Assembly: GCA_018699415.1 (NCBI GenBank)
Contig: JABIQM010000119.1
Coordinates: 1-39,814, forward strand
Reading direction: 5' to 3'
DNA length: 39,814 nt
Source of the DNA: Acidimicrobiaceae bacterium
Lineage (GTDB): Bacteria > Actinomycetota > Acidimicrobiia > Acidimicrobiales > Aldehydirespiratoraceae
Under the pieces are notes generated by a model, which had not been told where the DNA came from, ran no database searches, and saw nothing but the letters and a program-made list of their open reading frames with translations. The position numbers were made by a program, and so were the translations under genes. Below, one piece after another: positions 7,706 to 14,566 of the stretch; the stretch's first letter is position 1; each line of letters begins with the position of its first letter.

Positions 7706-10168
7706 TTAGAGAGGGGATGGCATCTCGCCGACTCGCACGATGAGTAAACGCTGCACGGGTCGAGTGAGTGCCACATAGAGCAGACGTAGTCCGTTGGGCA
7801 GATCGACGAAGTCGGCGGGCTCAACGACGATTGTTGCGTCGAATTCCAGGCCCTTTGCCGTGGGTGGGTCGACGACCGAGATTGGTTTGTCGAGTTCCAA
7901 TGCTTTGCGCGTGTCCCCCGCTTCGAGCCCAGCCTCGGCAAGAGCCTGGAGCACGTCATCCATGTGGGTTCTGGGCGCGATCACGCCGATGGTTGACCAC
8001 TCGCCGCCAAGGTCGGCAGCCAGTTTGGCCACGGTCGATCCGATGGCTGCTGTGTCGACTTGATGATGCTCGGCACCGATGCCACGGCTGCGAATAGATG
8101 TCGACGGGGTGATGTCAGGAGCGGTGATTGGTAGCAGTTGGTTGGCGTACTCAAGGATCGGGCCGGGTACTCGATAGCCCACCGTGAGTTCGCGTCGACG
8201 CACTAACGAACCATCGATTCCGAGACTGGTCGTGACAGCATCCCATGACTCCTGAGCCCCAATGCCGGTCGATTGAGCGATGTCCCCCAGGATCGTCATT
8301 GAGGCGTTGGTGGCTCGACGCCCGGCGGCGCGTAGCGCCATCGCGGACAGGTCTTGGGCCTCGTCGATTACCACATGGCCGTAGCGGCGACCACCACCGG
8401 AAGCGATCGCGTTGCCCTCGTCGAGTAGGGGTAGGTCTGCCGCAGTCCACGGCTCGTCCGCGATCTTCTTGGCCGAAGAGCGCTGTAGAAGGTTGCCTTC
8501 TTCAGGCGAGAGCAGACCATCGATTGCTTTGTTTCGGTTGGTCGGGCTCCCGAGAAGAAAGCGAACGAGTTGTGCACCGGAAAGATTGGGCCAGATCTTG
8601 TCGACCATTTTCTTGAAACCGCTGCTCTTACGGAGGTCGGGAAGTATGCGAGCAAGGTCTTCTTCAAAAACGCCTCGGTCGAGCAACTGTTGCCGTGCCT
8701 CACGCAGGAGGACTTGAGCGAAGACCCCTTTTGCGTCGTTGAGTGGGAGAGTGTTGTTGCGGGCAGTCTTCATCGCCGCGTTGATCACGGCAGGTGTGAA
8801 CCGCACAGATCGGAGACCGATCGGTACGGCTTGCTCCTCGTTCGGCACCTTGATGCGGGCGTCCGCTAGGCGTCGCAAGACCTGCGTCATTGTCGCTCGG
8901 CCCTTGAGTTCGGTAACAGCGGCTGAGTCTTCACCGCGGACGCGTACCCGGGAACTGAGCAGCGACGTGATCGTCGCCTGGGTCACCGCTGTCTCACCGA
9001 GCGAAGGGAGCACATTGGACACGTAGCGAAGGAAGACCCGGTTGGGTCCGATCACGAGAACATGGCTTTGTGCCAGAGCCGCCCGGTGTTCGAAGAGAAG
9101 GAACGCCGCCCGGTGAAGACCCACCGCCGTCTTGCCGGTGCCGGGACCGCCCTGCACCAGGAGGCATTCGCTGAGTGGGGCGCGGATGATCTCATCCTGC
9201 TCTGCAGCGATGGTGGCCACGATGTCCGACATCTCACCACTACGGCCTTGCTCGATCTCTGCGAGTACCGGATCGGGGATTCCCGCCGCGCTCATAGAGT
9301 CAGGGTCGTCCAGGTGCTCATCGAAGATGGCTACGAGTTCGTCAACTTCGGTCGAGAAGCGTCGGCGACGCGAGAGACCGAACGCATCGGCGGCAGTCGC
9401 TCGGTAGAAGGGAATCGCCACCGGAGCCCGCCAGTCGACGATAACTGTCCTGCCATCAGCGTTTTCGATGTGGCGGCGGCCCACGTACCACTGGTCGCCG
9501 TCGGCGATGATCGGGTCTTCATCGATACGGCCGAAGCACAGGGCAACGTTGCCAACATTGACCGCATGGAGTCGCTCGACCATCTTGGACTGCGCGATTT
9601 TGGCGTCGACGGAGTCCTCGTCGCGGACGCGTTGCTCGCTGAACTCGAGCACTCGCTGCGTCCGTTCGATCATCGCCTCGAGTGTTGCTCGGGCATGACG
9701 GAGGTAGCCCTGCTCTGCATGATGGTCAGGGTGAAGATCTGACCCAGATATTGATGTGTGGTGTGACTTCGGGTCATTGGTGGTAATGAGATCTTCCTTC
9801 CAGATTCGCAATCGTTCGTGTTCGCGACCACTGGGGCCGATGCCAGAGCCCGTGCCATTGGGGAGGAGACGGAAGGTGAAGACCTGCGAGTTATCGTCAG
9901 CGTGGATGGCGGTGTAGCGAGCGTCGGCACCGCGGGCGGGTCCGGCGCGCCAGAGCAACCATGAACCGAGCCGACGCTTGTAGGCAATGCGCGGTGAACC
10001 GATGTCGTTGCCGGACTCCATCAATGCAGCTGGAGCCTCGATCCACGCTTCAGCAGAGATATTGCGGTCTCGGGTCGGTAGCGCGGGGAGGTTTGCCGTA
10101 GAAATCGGCGTGTCATCGAACGGGCGTTGGTCTGCCGGGAGCGGTTTGTCTTCGGAAGTATCTGGCAT
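7706..10168 (-). CDS. helD: HelD-like superfamily 1 ATPase with an added N-terminal domain
   Basis: An 820-residue UvrD-like ATPase. The core runs from about residue 150: a coiled-coil arm (HARATLEAMIERTQRVLEFSEQR), a beta region (YVGRRHIENADGRTVIVDWRAP), a Q-motif (IAAEQDEIIRAP), Walker A GGPGTGKT (340-347), Walker B VVIDEAQDLS, motif III GDIAQSTG and motif VI YVALTRP. This is the layout of actinobacterial HelD, which dislodges stalled RNA polymerase from DNA. Residues about 55-130 (IAYKRRLGSWLLWRAGPARGADARY to HERLRIWKEDL) form a separate basic and aromatic domain that ordinary HelD lacks. The start is only five bases after the vapC stop, so it may be read with the toxin-antitoxin genes. 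Confidence 0.88.
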   Translation of the reverse strand: MPDTSEDKPLPADQRPFDDTPISTANLPALPTRDRNISAEAWIEAPAALMESGNDIGSPRIAYKRRLGSWLLWRAGPARGADARYTAIHADDNSQVFTFRLLPNGTGSGIGPSGREHERLRIWKEDLITTNDPKSHHTSISGSDLHPDHHAEQGYLRHARATLEAMIERTQRVLEFSEQRVRDEDSVDAKIAQSKMVERLHAVNVGNVALCFGRIDEDPIIADGDQWYVGRRHIENADGRTVIVDWRAPVAIPFYRATAADAFGLSRRRRFSTEVDELVAIFDEHLDDPDSMSAAGIPDPVLAEIEQGRSGEMSDIVATIAAEQDEIIRAPLSECLLVQGGPGTGKTAVGLHRAAFLLFEHRAALAQSHVLVIGPNRVFLRYVSNVLPSLGETAVTQATITSLLSSRVRVRGEDSAAVTELKGRATMTQVLRRLADARIKVPNEEQAVPIGLRSVRFTPAVINAAMKTARNNTLPLNDAKGVFAQVLLREARQQLLDRGVFEEDLARILPDLRKSSGFKKMVDKIWPNLSGAQLVRFLLGSPTNRNKAIDGLLSPEEGNLLQRSSAKKIADEPWTAADLPLLDEGNAIASGGGRRYGHVVIDEAQDLSAMALRAAGRRATNASMTILGDIAQSTGIGAQESWDAVTTSLGIDGSLVRRRELTVGYRVPGPILEYANQLLPITAPDITPSTSIRSRGIGAEHHQVDTAAIGSTVAKLAADLGGEWSTIGVIAPRTHMDDVLQALAEAGLEAGDTRKALELDKPISVVDPPTAKGLEFDATIVVEPADFVDLPNGLRLLYVALTRPVQRLLIVRVGEMPSPL

Positions 10169-10173
10169 CGGTT

Positions 10174-10590
10174 TTAGGCCACTTCCGGGGTGATGACTTC
10201 GAAGTCGAGAGCAACTGCGGCGGGGATTTGGCGGAAATCGAGGGTAGCGAATTGGACTGGTCGGGGGAGCCGATCAAGAGCTGCGAGGTGCACTGCATCG
10301 ATGGTGGTGAGGCCGTAGAGGGTTCCGACCTCGACTGCTCGGCCTAGGCAGCGTTCATCGACTGGTACCACCGTCATCGCATCAATGTCGGCTCGGGCCG
10401 CAGCGGCGAGGTCTGCTGCCGTGTATGGATCCGGGGCTGAGCGGTGGAGTGCCATCAGGAGCTCAGCCCGGGCGAGATCGGAAATGGCCCAGATATCGGC
10501 ATCGGTCATGGCGTCGTTGATGAGCCGACGATGAGAGCCTCCGGTATATCGCTGCAGCAGCGCAGACGGGTCCAGAGCAAGGATCTTCAT
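10174..10590 (-). CDS. vapC: VapC-type PIN-domain toxin
   Basis: A 138-residue PIN-domain ribonuclease. The acidic metal-binding residues fall where expected: D7 in ALDPSALLQRY, E43 in RAELLMAL, D98 in TTIDAVHLAAL and D118 in FATLDFRQ. VapC toxins cut specific tRNA or rRNA sites when released from VapB. The start overlaps the antitoxin stop by four bases (ATGA), the usual coupling of such pairs. All catalytic residues are present, so the toxin is probably active. RNA target unknown. Confidence 0.9.
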   Translation of the reverse strand: MKILALDPSALLQRYTGGSHRRLINDAMTDADIWAISDLARAELLMALHRSAPDPYTAADLAAAARADIDAMTVVPVDERCLGRAVEVGTLYGLTTIDAVHLAALDRLPRPVQFATLDFRQIPAAVALDFEVITPEVA

Positions 10591-10898
10591 CGGCGGCGGG
10601 GAATATCGCCACGAAGTTCGGCGAGCACTCGATCGGGGGCGAGGTCCACAGGGAGAGTTGGCGTTGATTGAGTGGCCGCCGGCTTGTCATCTCGAACGGG
10701 GAGACGGACAAGGCCGGCAGCTGCGAGGTCGTCAAGGGTCGGCTCGGTCGTCGGCGTGAGTGGACCAAGTTGGGCGATGGGTTGGCCGTCGACGGTAATT
10801 ACGACGCGCTGCCCAGCTCCGGCGCGGCGCACGTGGGTGGTGAGGTCGGCCCGTAACTCTCGAATACCGAGTTGAGGCTGGCCGTCACGACTCATCAT
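10587..10898 (-). CDS. vapB: Phd/YefM-type antitoxin of the VapBC pair
   Basis: A 103-residue protein whose first half has the Phd/YefM DNA-binding fold (GIRELRADLTTHVRRAG, then QRVVITVDGQPIAQLGPL) and whose second half is proline-rich and probably disordered until it wraps the toxin. It precedes vapC with a four-base overlap. Two ATG codons in a row (10898 and 10895) could start it. A near-perfect 22-base palindrome lies 16 bases upstream and is the likely operator for autoregulation by the antitoxin-toxin complex. Confidence 0.9.
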   Translation of the reverse strand: MMSRDGQPQLGIRELRADLTTHVRRAGAGQRVVITVDGQPIAQLGPLTPTTEPTLDDLAAAGLVRLPVRDDKPAATQSTPTLPVDLAPDRVLAELRGDIPRRR

Positions 10899-10913
10899 GT
10901 GAAAAGGTCTCGC

Positions 10914-10935
10914 ATGTGTACACTAGAGTACACAT
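10914..10935. promoter_or_regulatory. 22-base palindrome, probable VapBC operator
   Basis: Perfect 8-base arms, ATGTGTAC and GTACACAT, flank a 6-base centre (ACTAGA) whose inner CTAG is itself symmetric, so only one base pair of the 22-base palindrome fails. It lies between vapB (minus) and the acyl-CoA dehydrogenase (plus), just upstream of the latter's -35-like box, so it may influence both. Confidence 0.6.
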
Positions 10936-10941
10936 CATAAC

Positions 10942-10970
10942 TTGGAATGTGGCGATCATGTCGCTACGTT
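10942..10970 (+). promoter_or_regulatory. Promoter of the acyl-CoA dehydrogenase gene
   Basis: TTGGAA (10942-10947), a 17-base spacer and TACGTT (10965-10970) form a good sigma-70/SigA-type promoter. The -10 box ends seven bases before the ATG at 10978, which predicts a leaderless transcript; no Shine-Dalgarno sequence is present. Confidence 0.6.
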
Positions 10971-10977
10971 CTTGGTC

Positions 10978-12093
10978 ATGAACTTTGCATTCTCCGAAGA
11001 GCAAGAACAGCTGCGCGAGTTTGTCCGGAGCTTCCTTGCGGACAAGTCGGCCGAGTCGGCCGTCCGCGAGCAGATGGACACCGAGCATGGCTATGACGAA
11101 GCCGTCTGGAACCAGATGGCTGAGCAGATGGGTCTCCAGGCACTGGCAATCCCCGAAGAATACGGTGGCCAGGGCTACGGCTCCATCGAGCAGGTAGTCA
11201 TCCTTGAAGAGATGGGCCGCGCCCTGCTGTGCGCCCCCTACTTCTCCTCATGTGTGCTCGCTGCCAACGCCCTGCTGCACAGCGGCGATGATGCAGCCAA
11301 AGCTGCACACCTCCCCAGCATCGCTGCGGGAGAAACTCGTGCTGCACTCGCCTTCACCGAGGAGAGCGGTCGCTGGGACGAGGGCGGCATCACCATGCAG
11401 GCTTCCGCCAGCGGCGACGGCCACACCCTCACCGGCACAAAGAGCTTTGTGCTCGATGGTCACACCGCAAACCTGATTCTGGTTGCGGCGCGTACCGATG
11501 CCGGCGTGTCGCTGTTCAGCGTCGACGCTGATGCGGCTGGCCTGACCCGCACCGCTCTCTCCACCATGGATCAGACCCGTAAGCAAGCGAAGCTTGATTT
11601 CGCCGACGTGTCTGCCACGCTCATCGGCACCGATGGTGGTGGGTGGGCGACGATGGAGACTGTCCTCGATCTGGCTGCGGTTGCCCTTGCCGCTGAGCAG
11701 GTCGGTGGCGCTCAGATGTGTCTCGACATGGCAGTTGAGTACGCCAAGGTTCGCGTCCAATTCGGTCGTCCGATCGGCTCGTTCCAGGCCATCAAGCACA
11801 AGTGCGCTGACATGCTGCTCGAGGTCGAGTCGGCCAAGTCGGCGGCGTACTACGCCGGTTGGTGCGCGGCGGAGATGAACGACGAACTGCCCCAGGTGGC
11901 ATCGCTGGCGAAGAGCTACTGCTCGGAGGCCTACTTCCATGCTGCAGCGGAGAACATCCAGATCCACGGTGGCATCGGCTTCACCTGGGAGCACCCTGCC
12001 CACTTGTACTTCAAGCGCGCCAAGAGTTCCGAGCTCCTGTTCGGTGATCCGACGTATCACCGCGAGCAGCTCGCTCAACGCATCGGCATCTAG
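10978..12093 (+). CDS. Acyl-CoA dehydrogenase
   Basis: A 371-residue flavoprotein of the acyl-CoA dehydrogenase family: N-terminal helical domain (FSEEQEQLREFVRSFLADK), middle beta domain with the FAD/substrate region (LAFTEESGRWDEGG), and C-terminal helices with VQFGRPIGSFQAIKHKCADM and the family-typical IQIHGGIGFTWEHPAHLYFKRAK. It oxidises an acyl-CoA to the enoyl-CoA with electrons passed to ETF. The chain-length or steroid preference cannot be read from sequence. The ATG at 10978 is favoured over a TTG at 10942, because the family starts at MNFAFSEEQ and the promoter fits a leaderless start. It stands alone, not with other beta-oxidation genes. Confidence 0.92.
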   Translation: MNFAFSEEQEQLREFVRSFLADKSAESAVREQMDTEHGYDEAVWNQMAEQMGLQALAIPEEYGGQGYGSIEQVVILEEMGRALLCAPYFSSCVLAANALLHSGDDAAKAAHLPSIAAGETRAALAFTEESGRWDEGGITMQASASGDGHTLTGTKSFVLDGHTANLILVAARTDAGVSLFSVDADAAGLTRTALSTMDQTRKQAKLDFADVSATLIGTDGGGWATMETVLDLAAVALAAEQVGGAQMCLDMAVEYAKVRVQFGRPIGSFQAIKHKCADMLLEVESAKSAAYYAGWCAAEMNDELPQVASLAKSYCSEAYFHAAAENIQIHGGIGFTWEHPAHLYFKRAKSSELLFGDPTYHREQLAQRIGI

Positions 12094-12122
12094 CAGACCG
12101 AAAATCTCAGACACCCAGGTCG

Positions 12123-12128
12123 TACGCT
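12123..12128 (+). promoter_or_regulatory. Candidate -10 box of the small membrane-anchored hypothetical gene
   Basis: TACGCT ends six bases before the ATG at 12135. It has the same leaderless arrangement as neighbouring genes and no Shine-Dalgarno sequence. Confidence 0.4.
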
Positions 12129-12134
12129 TGTCGT

Positions 12135-12608
12135 ATGGCCTGGGTGTTCTTTGTTTTGGGTGGGGTGGTGGTGCTGACGATCGCGTTTGTCGCGCTCGGA
12201 CAGGCTGTGGCTCGGTTGGAGATGCAGCGGCCCCCGGCCATTCTTGAGGTGGAGGCAGCGGTTCGATGGATCGCAACCCGCTTGCCTGATGAGGTGACGG
12301 CCAGAATCAGCTATGACGACGTTGCAACGATTGTCGGCTGGCACCTGGATTGGTTCACTGATGTTGGCGTGTCGTCGAAGCACGGCGAGGAACTCGCGGG
12401 CGAAGACGTGGTTCACGAGGGCGCAGTAGCGATGGAGGGCGCAGCGATAAATGCTGTCGTGGCCAGAGCGGTCGCAGAGGCTGCGACCGGAGGTCCAGAC
12501 ATTGATCCTGTCGACGTCGTATGCGTACTCGATTTGCAGATGCAGTACTTGCATGAGATCGGCGCCGTGAGCGCCGCAGTCGATGACGAAGCCGCCCCTC
12601 AGGACTAA
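12135..12608 (+). CDS. Small membrane-anchored hypothetical protein
   Basis: A 157-residue protein with one N-terminal membrane segment (about residues 3-22, FFVLGGVVVLTIAFVALGQA) and a soluble part of mixed helices. The soluble part includes LEVEAAVRWIATRLPDEVTARISYDDVATIVGWHLDW, and the tail is acidic. I recall similar proteins in Acidimicrobiia and other Actinobacteria without a known role. The N-terminal anchor lacks a cleavage site or lipobox, so the bulk probably faces one side of the membrane as a tethered domain. It is monocistronic as far as can be seen. Confidence 0.75.
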   Translation: MAWVFFVLGGVVVLTIAFVALGQAVARLEMQRPPAILEVEAAVRWIATRLPDEVTARISYDDVATIVGWHLDWFTDVGVSSKHGEELAGEDVVHEGAVAMEGAAINAVVARAVAEAATGGPDIDPVDVVCVLDLQMQYLHEIGAVSAAVDDEAAPQD

Positions 12609-12630
12609 CTGATTCACATAGGTCGGTGAG

Positions 12631-12764
12631 ATGTGCTTCACTGGTGTCACCAACGAGAGGAGGTGGTCCAGCTGATAGCTCAAAGTTTCGTGACCTTGGA
12701 GGTGGCTGGCCGCTAACGCAGGCCTGCTGGACTACCTGGCGAATACCAGCCAGTCACCCCTGCG
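12631..12764 (+). other. Unexplained element: two overlapping mini-ORFs with a strong Shine-Dalgarno and a nested hairpin
   Basis: A 14-codon frame (12631-12675, MCFTGVTNERRWSS) contains a perfect AGGAGGT at 12658-12664. Seven bases after that, a CTG (12672) overlaps the first stop as CTGA and opens a second 14-codon frame ending with TAA at 12716 (LIAQSFVTLEVAGR). Directly after, three inverted pairs nest in order: CGCAGG/CCTGCG (12717-12722 with 12759-12764), CTGG/CCAG (12727-12730 with 12750-12753) and CTGG/CCAG (12736-12739 with 12746-12749). A further CGGGG/CCCCG pair spans 12776-12822. I cannot match it to a known RNA family. It could be a regulatory leader, a small translated RNA or a remnant. 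Confidence 0.4.
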
Positions 12765-12846
12765 GTGGTTGCGATCGGGGGTTTGTCACACCTGATCTGT
12801 CGTTTCGGCGTCACGCACCCCGCGGGTTTCCAGCCAAAAATGTGGG

Positions 12847-12876
12847 ACCGCCCTGATGCTCAGGTATCGGGGCGGT
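12847..12876 (+). terminator. Hairpin, possible intrinsic terminator
   Basis: ACCGCCC (12847-12853) pairs perfectly with GGGCGGT (12870-12876) around a 16-base loop, and TT follows. The T-run is weak. It would end transcription from the 12135 gene and the mini-ORF element before the promoter-like TAGTCT of the next gene. Confidence 0.4.
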
Positions 12877-12888
12877 TTCGCGTCCGGC

Positions 12889-12894
12889 TAGTCT
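12889..12894 (+). promoter_or_regulatory. Candidate -10 box of the 64-residue protein gene
   Basis: TAGTCT ends six bases before the ATG at 12901, the same leaderless spacing as elsewhere. If real, the hairpin-rich stretch upstream is not the leader of this gene. Confidence 0.4.
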
Positions 12895-12900
12895 CCGGAT

Positions 12901-13095
12901 ATGGATCGACCAAGCCGTTATGAAGGAAACCGCTACCTCGGTGACAAACGTGTACAGGTGGTCTATGACGTAGACGAGATCGGTGATGATGACATGATTG
13001 CTCGCGTAACCGAGTTGGCATCGACATCATTCGGCCAGACCTTTGGGCCAGACACCCTTGCCGAGGCCCGTAACCGCGGGTACGACCTAGCCTAA
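12901..13095 (+). CDS. Small conserved hypothetical protein (64 residues)
   Basis: A 64-residue soluble acidic protein (RYEGNRYLGDKRVQVVYDVD, then MIARVTELASTSFGQTFGPD). No cysteines, membrane segments or known motif are seen. Its stop is followed immediately by the hydrolase ATG (TAAATG), so the two are one transcription unit and probably work together. A TAGTCT box lies six bases before the ATG. Function unknown. Confidence 0.65.
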   Translation: MDRPSRYEGNRYLGDKRVQVVYDVDEIGDDDMIARVTELASTSFGQTFGPDTLAEARNRGYDLA

Positions 13096-13881
13096 ATGGA
13101 CCAACGGTTCACAGTCGACGGCAATCAGCTCGCTGCGCATATTTCGCAGCCGACGCATCTGCATCCAACCGCTCAGGCCGGCCTCGTCGTTGCCCACGGA
13201 TTTCCCGCGGAGGTCGGTGGTGGCATCAACAGCACTGCAAGCTTTCCAGAGCTCGCGGACCGAGTCGCCACCGACCTCGGTTGGGTGGGCCTTGCTTTTG
13301 CCAGCCGTGGCGTAGCCGAGTCAGAGGGAAACTTCTCGCTCGGTGGTTGGCTCCGTGATCTGCAAGGCGCCGTGGCGTATCTTCGGAAGTCAGTTCCTGT
13401 CACTGGTGTATGGATTGTCGGCTTTGGTACCGGCGGAGCGTTGGCCATCGAGGCGGCGGCCTTGGATCCGAGTGTCCGGGGAGTAGCGGCGGTCGCATCA
13501 CCAGCCGACTTTCAAGACTGGGCAAGTAATCCGCGCAAGCTACTGGTGCTCGCCCGCGAAATGGGCATCTTGCGCGACGGCGGAGATTTCGGTGGTTCGT
13601 TCGATGACTGGGCCGCGGAGCTGAAGAGCATCGCAGCAGTTGATGCGGCGGAGCGCCTTGCTCCTCGGGAGCTGATGGTTCTGCACGGCGCCGACGACGA
13701 TACGGTGCCGGTATTCGATGCTCGAGCGGTTGCTGATGCGCATGGGACCGCCGACTTGCGATTGGTCCATGGTGGCGGACATCACCTTCGTCACGATCCG
13801 CGCGCCATGGCGATTCTGCTTGGATGGCTCGAACGACAGAGGGTAGCGCTACTGCAGAGCGCAAGCGGAAACCCTGCGTAG
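13096..13881 (+). CDS. Alpha/beta-hydrolase-fold protein lacking the nucleophile serine
   Basis: A 261-residue alpha/beta-hydrolase of the dienelactone hydrolase/prolyl oligopeptidase-like type: oxyanion region VVAHGFPAEVGGG, nucleophile elbow VWIVGFGTGGALAIEAA, acid region LHGADDDTVPV and histidine region LVHGGGHHLRHDP. The elbow reads G-F-G-T-G where hydrolases have G-x-S-x-G, so the nucleophile is glycine although Asp and His remain. It may be a binding or regulatory protein, or use a different nucleophile. I recall the same GFGTGG in related actinobacterial proteins, which would make the loss a family trait and not a local mutation. It follows directly on the 64-residue protein gene. Confidence 0.8.
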   Translation: MDQRFTVDGNQLAAHISQPTHLHPTAQAGLVVAHGFPAEVGGGINSTASFPELADRVATDLGWVGLAFASRGVAESEGNFSLGGWLRDLQGAVAYLRKSVPVTGVWIVGFGTGGALAIEAAALDPSVRGVAAVASPADFQDWASNPRKLLVLAREMGILRDGGDFGGSFDDWAAELKSIAAVDAAERLAPRELMVLHGADDDTVPVFDARAVADAHGTADLRLVHGGGHHLRHDPRAMAILLGWLERQRVALLQSASGNPA

Positions 13882-13972
13882 CATCCACAAAGGTTGAGGG
13901 TCCGACGTATCTTTCCGCCCGTGCCTCCGGAGATTTGAGCAACTGCTGGCTTTGGCGATGCCAGATACATGG

Positions 13973-14566
13973 TTAGTCGGCCTTGGACTTGCCCTTGGAC
14001 TTCTGCTCGAGGCGCCAGGCCCGAACCGCGGCATGGCTGGCCTCGTCACCCATGTCGGCAACCGAGCGGGGAAGCTCGTCGCCGAATGGCTTGCTGACGA
14101 GTTGCCAATCTGATGGGCGCTTGCCGAACCGCTTGGCGAGGACAGCTATGAAGATGCGCGCCTTCTCATCGCCATACCCTGGCACCGCGATCAGGCGATC
14201 ATGGATCGTGGTCGCTGACCTCTGACTTCGCCAGATAGCGGCAGCGTCACCCTCGTACTCATCCAAGATGTGGCTGCACAGCGCCTGGATCCGTTTGGCC
14301 ATCGACGCGGGGAAACGGTGAAGCGCCGGTTTGGTCGCGACAAGAGCGACGAACTCGTCGGGGTCGAAGGTGGCGATCATTGCCGGAGCGAGATCATGGT
14401 CAACTTTGACTCCGAGACGTTCGGCCAGCCGATGAGGGCCCATGAACGCCCACTCAATCGGGATTTGCTGGTCCAGCAGCATCCCGATCAAGAGAGCGAG
14501 AGGATCCGTATTGATGCGGATATCGGCGACAGGATTGCCGGTTACCCAGAGCGTGCCGGACTTCAC
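13973..14566 (-). CDS. HhH-GPD-type base-excision repair protein
   Basis: A 197-residue all-helical protein with a helix-hairpin-helix motif (IAVPGYGDEKARIFIAVLAKRFG, about residues 126-148) and N-terminal helices typical of an actinobacterial HhH-GPD family (DPLALLIGMLLDQQIPIEWAF). No iron-sulfur cysteine cluster is present. It probably removes damaged bases or binds such DNA; the substrate is unknown. The basic tail (EQKSKGKSKAD) may contact DNA. It starts with GTG at 14566 and overlaps the aceE stop by four bases (GTGA), so it is translated as the second gene of an aceE operon. Confidence 0.85.
   Translation of the reverse strand: MKSGTLWVTGNPVADIRINTDPLALLIGMLLDQQIPIEWAFMGPHRLAERLGVKVDHDLAPAMIATFDPDEFVALVATKPALHRFPASMAKRIQALCSHILDEYEGDAAAIWRSQRSATTIHDRLIAVPGYGDEKARIFIAVLAKRFGKRPSDWQLVSKPFGDELPRSVADMGDEASHAAVRAWRLEQKSKGKSKAD

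Noticed and set aside
11248-12276. 342-codon minus-strand frame opposite the acyl-CoA dehydrogenase
   Set aside because: Shadow of the dehydrogenase; low-complexity N-terminus and no motif.
12776-12800. GGGGGTTTGTC resembling a slippery or release-factor-2-type frameshift site
   Set aside because: No long frame upstream and downstream that would be joined by a shift.
12626-12856. 76-codon frame with CPxxC-like cysteines in the unexplained element
   Set aside because: Considered as a zinc-binding mini-protein (HPCGGCDRGF), but the competing short frames have better start signals and the stems explain the same bases; evidence too thin to annotate as a gene.
13946-13964. CTGGC/GCCAG hairpin between the hydrolase and the HhH-GPD gene
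   Set aside because: Five-pair stem with a nine-base loop and no T-run; too weak to call a terminator.
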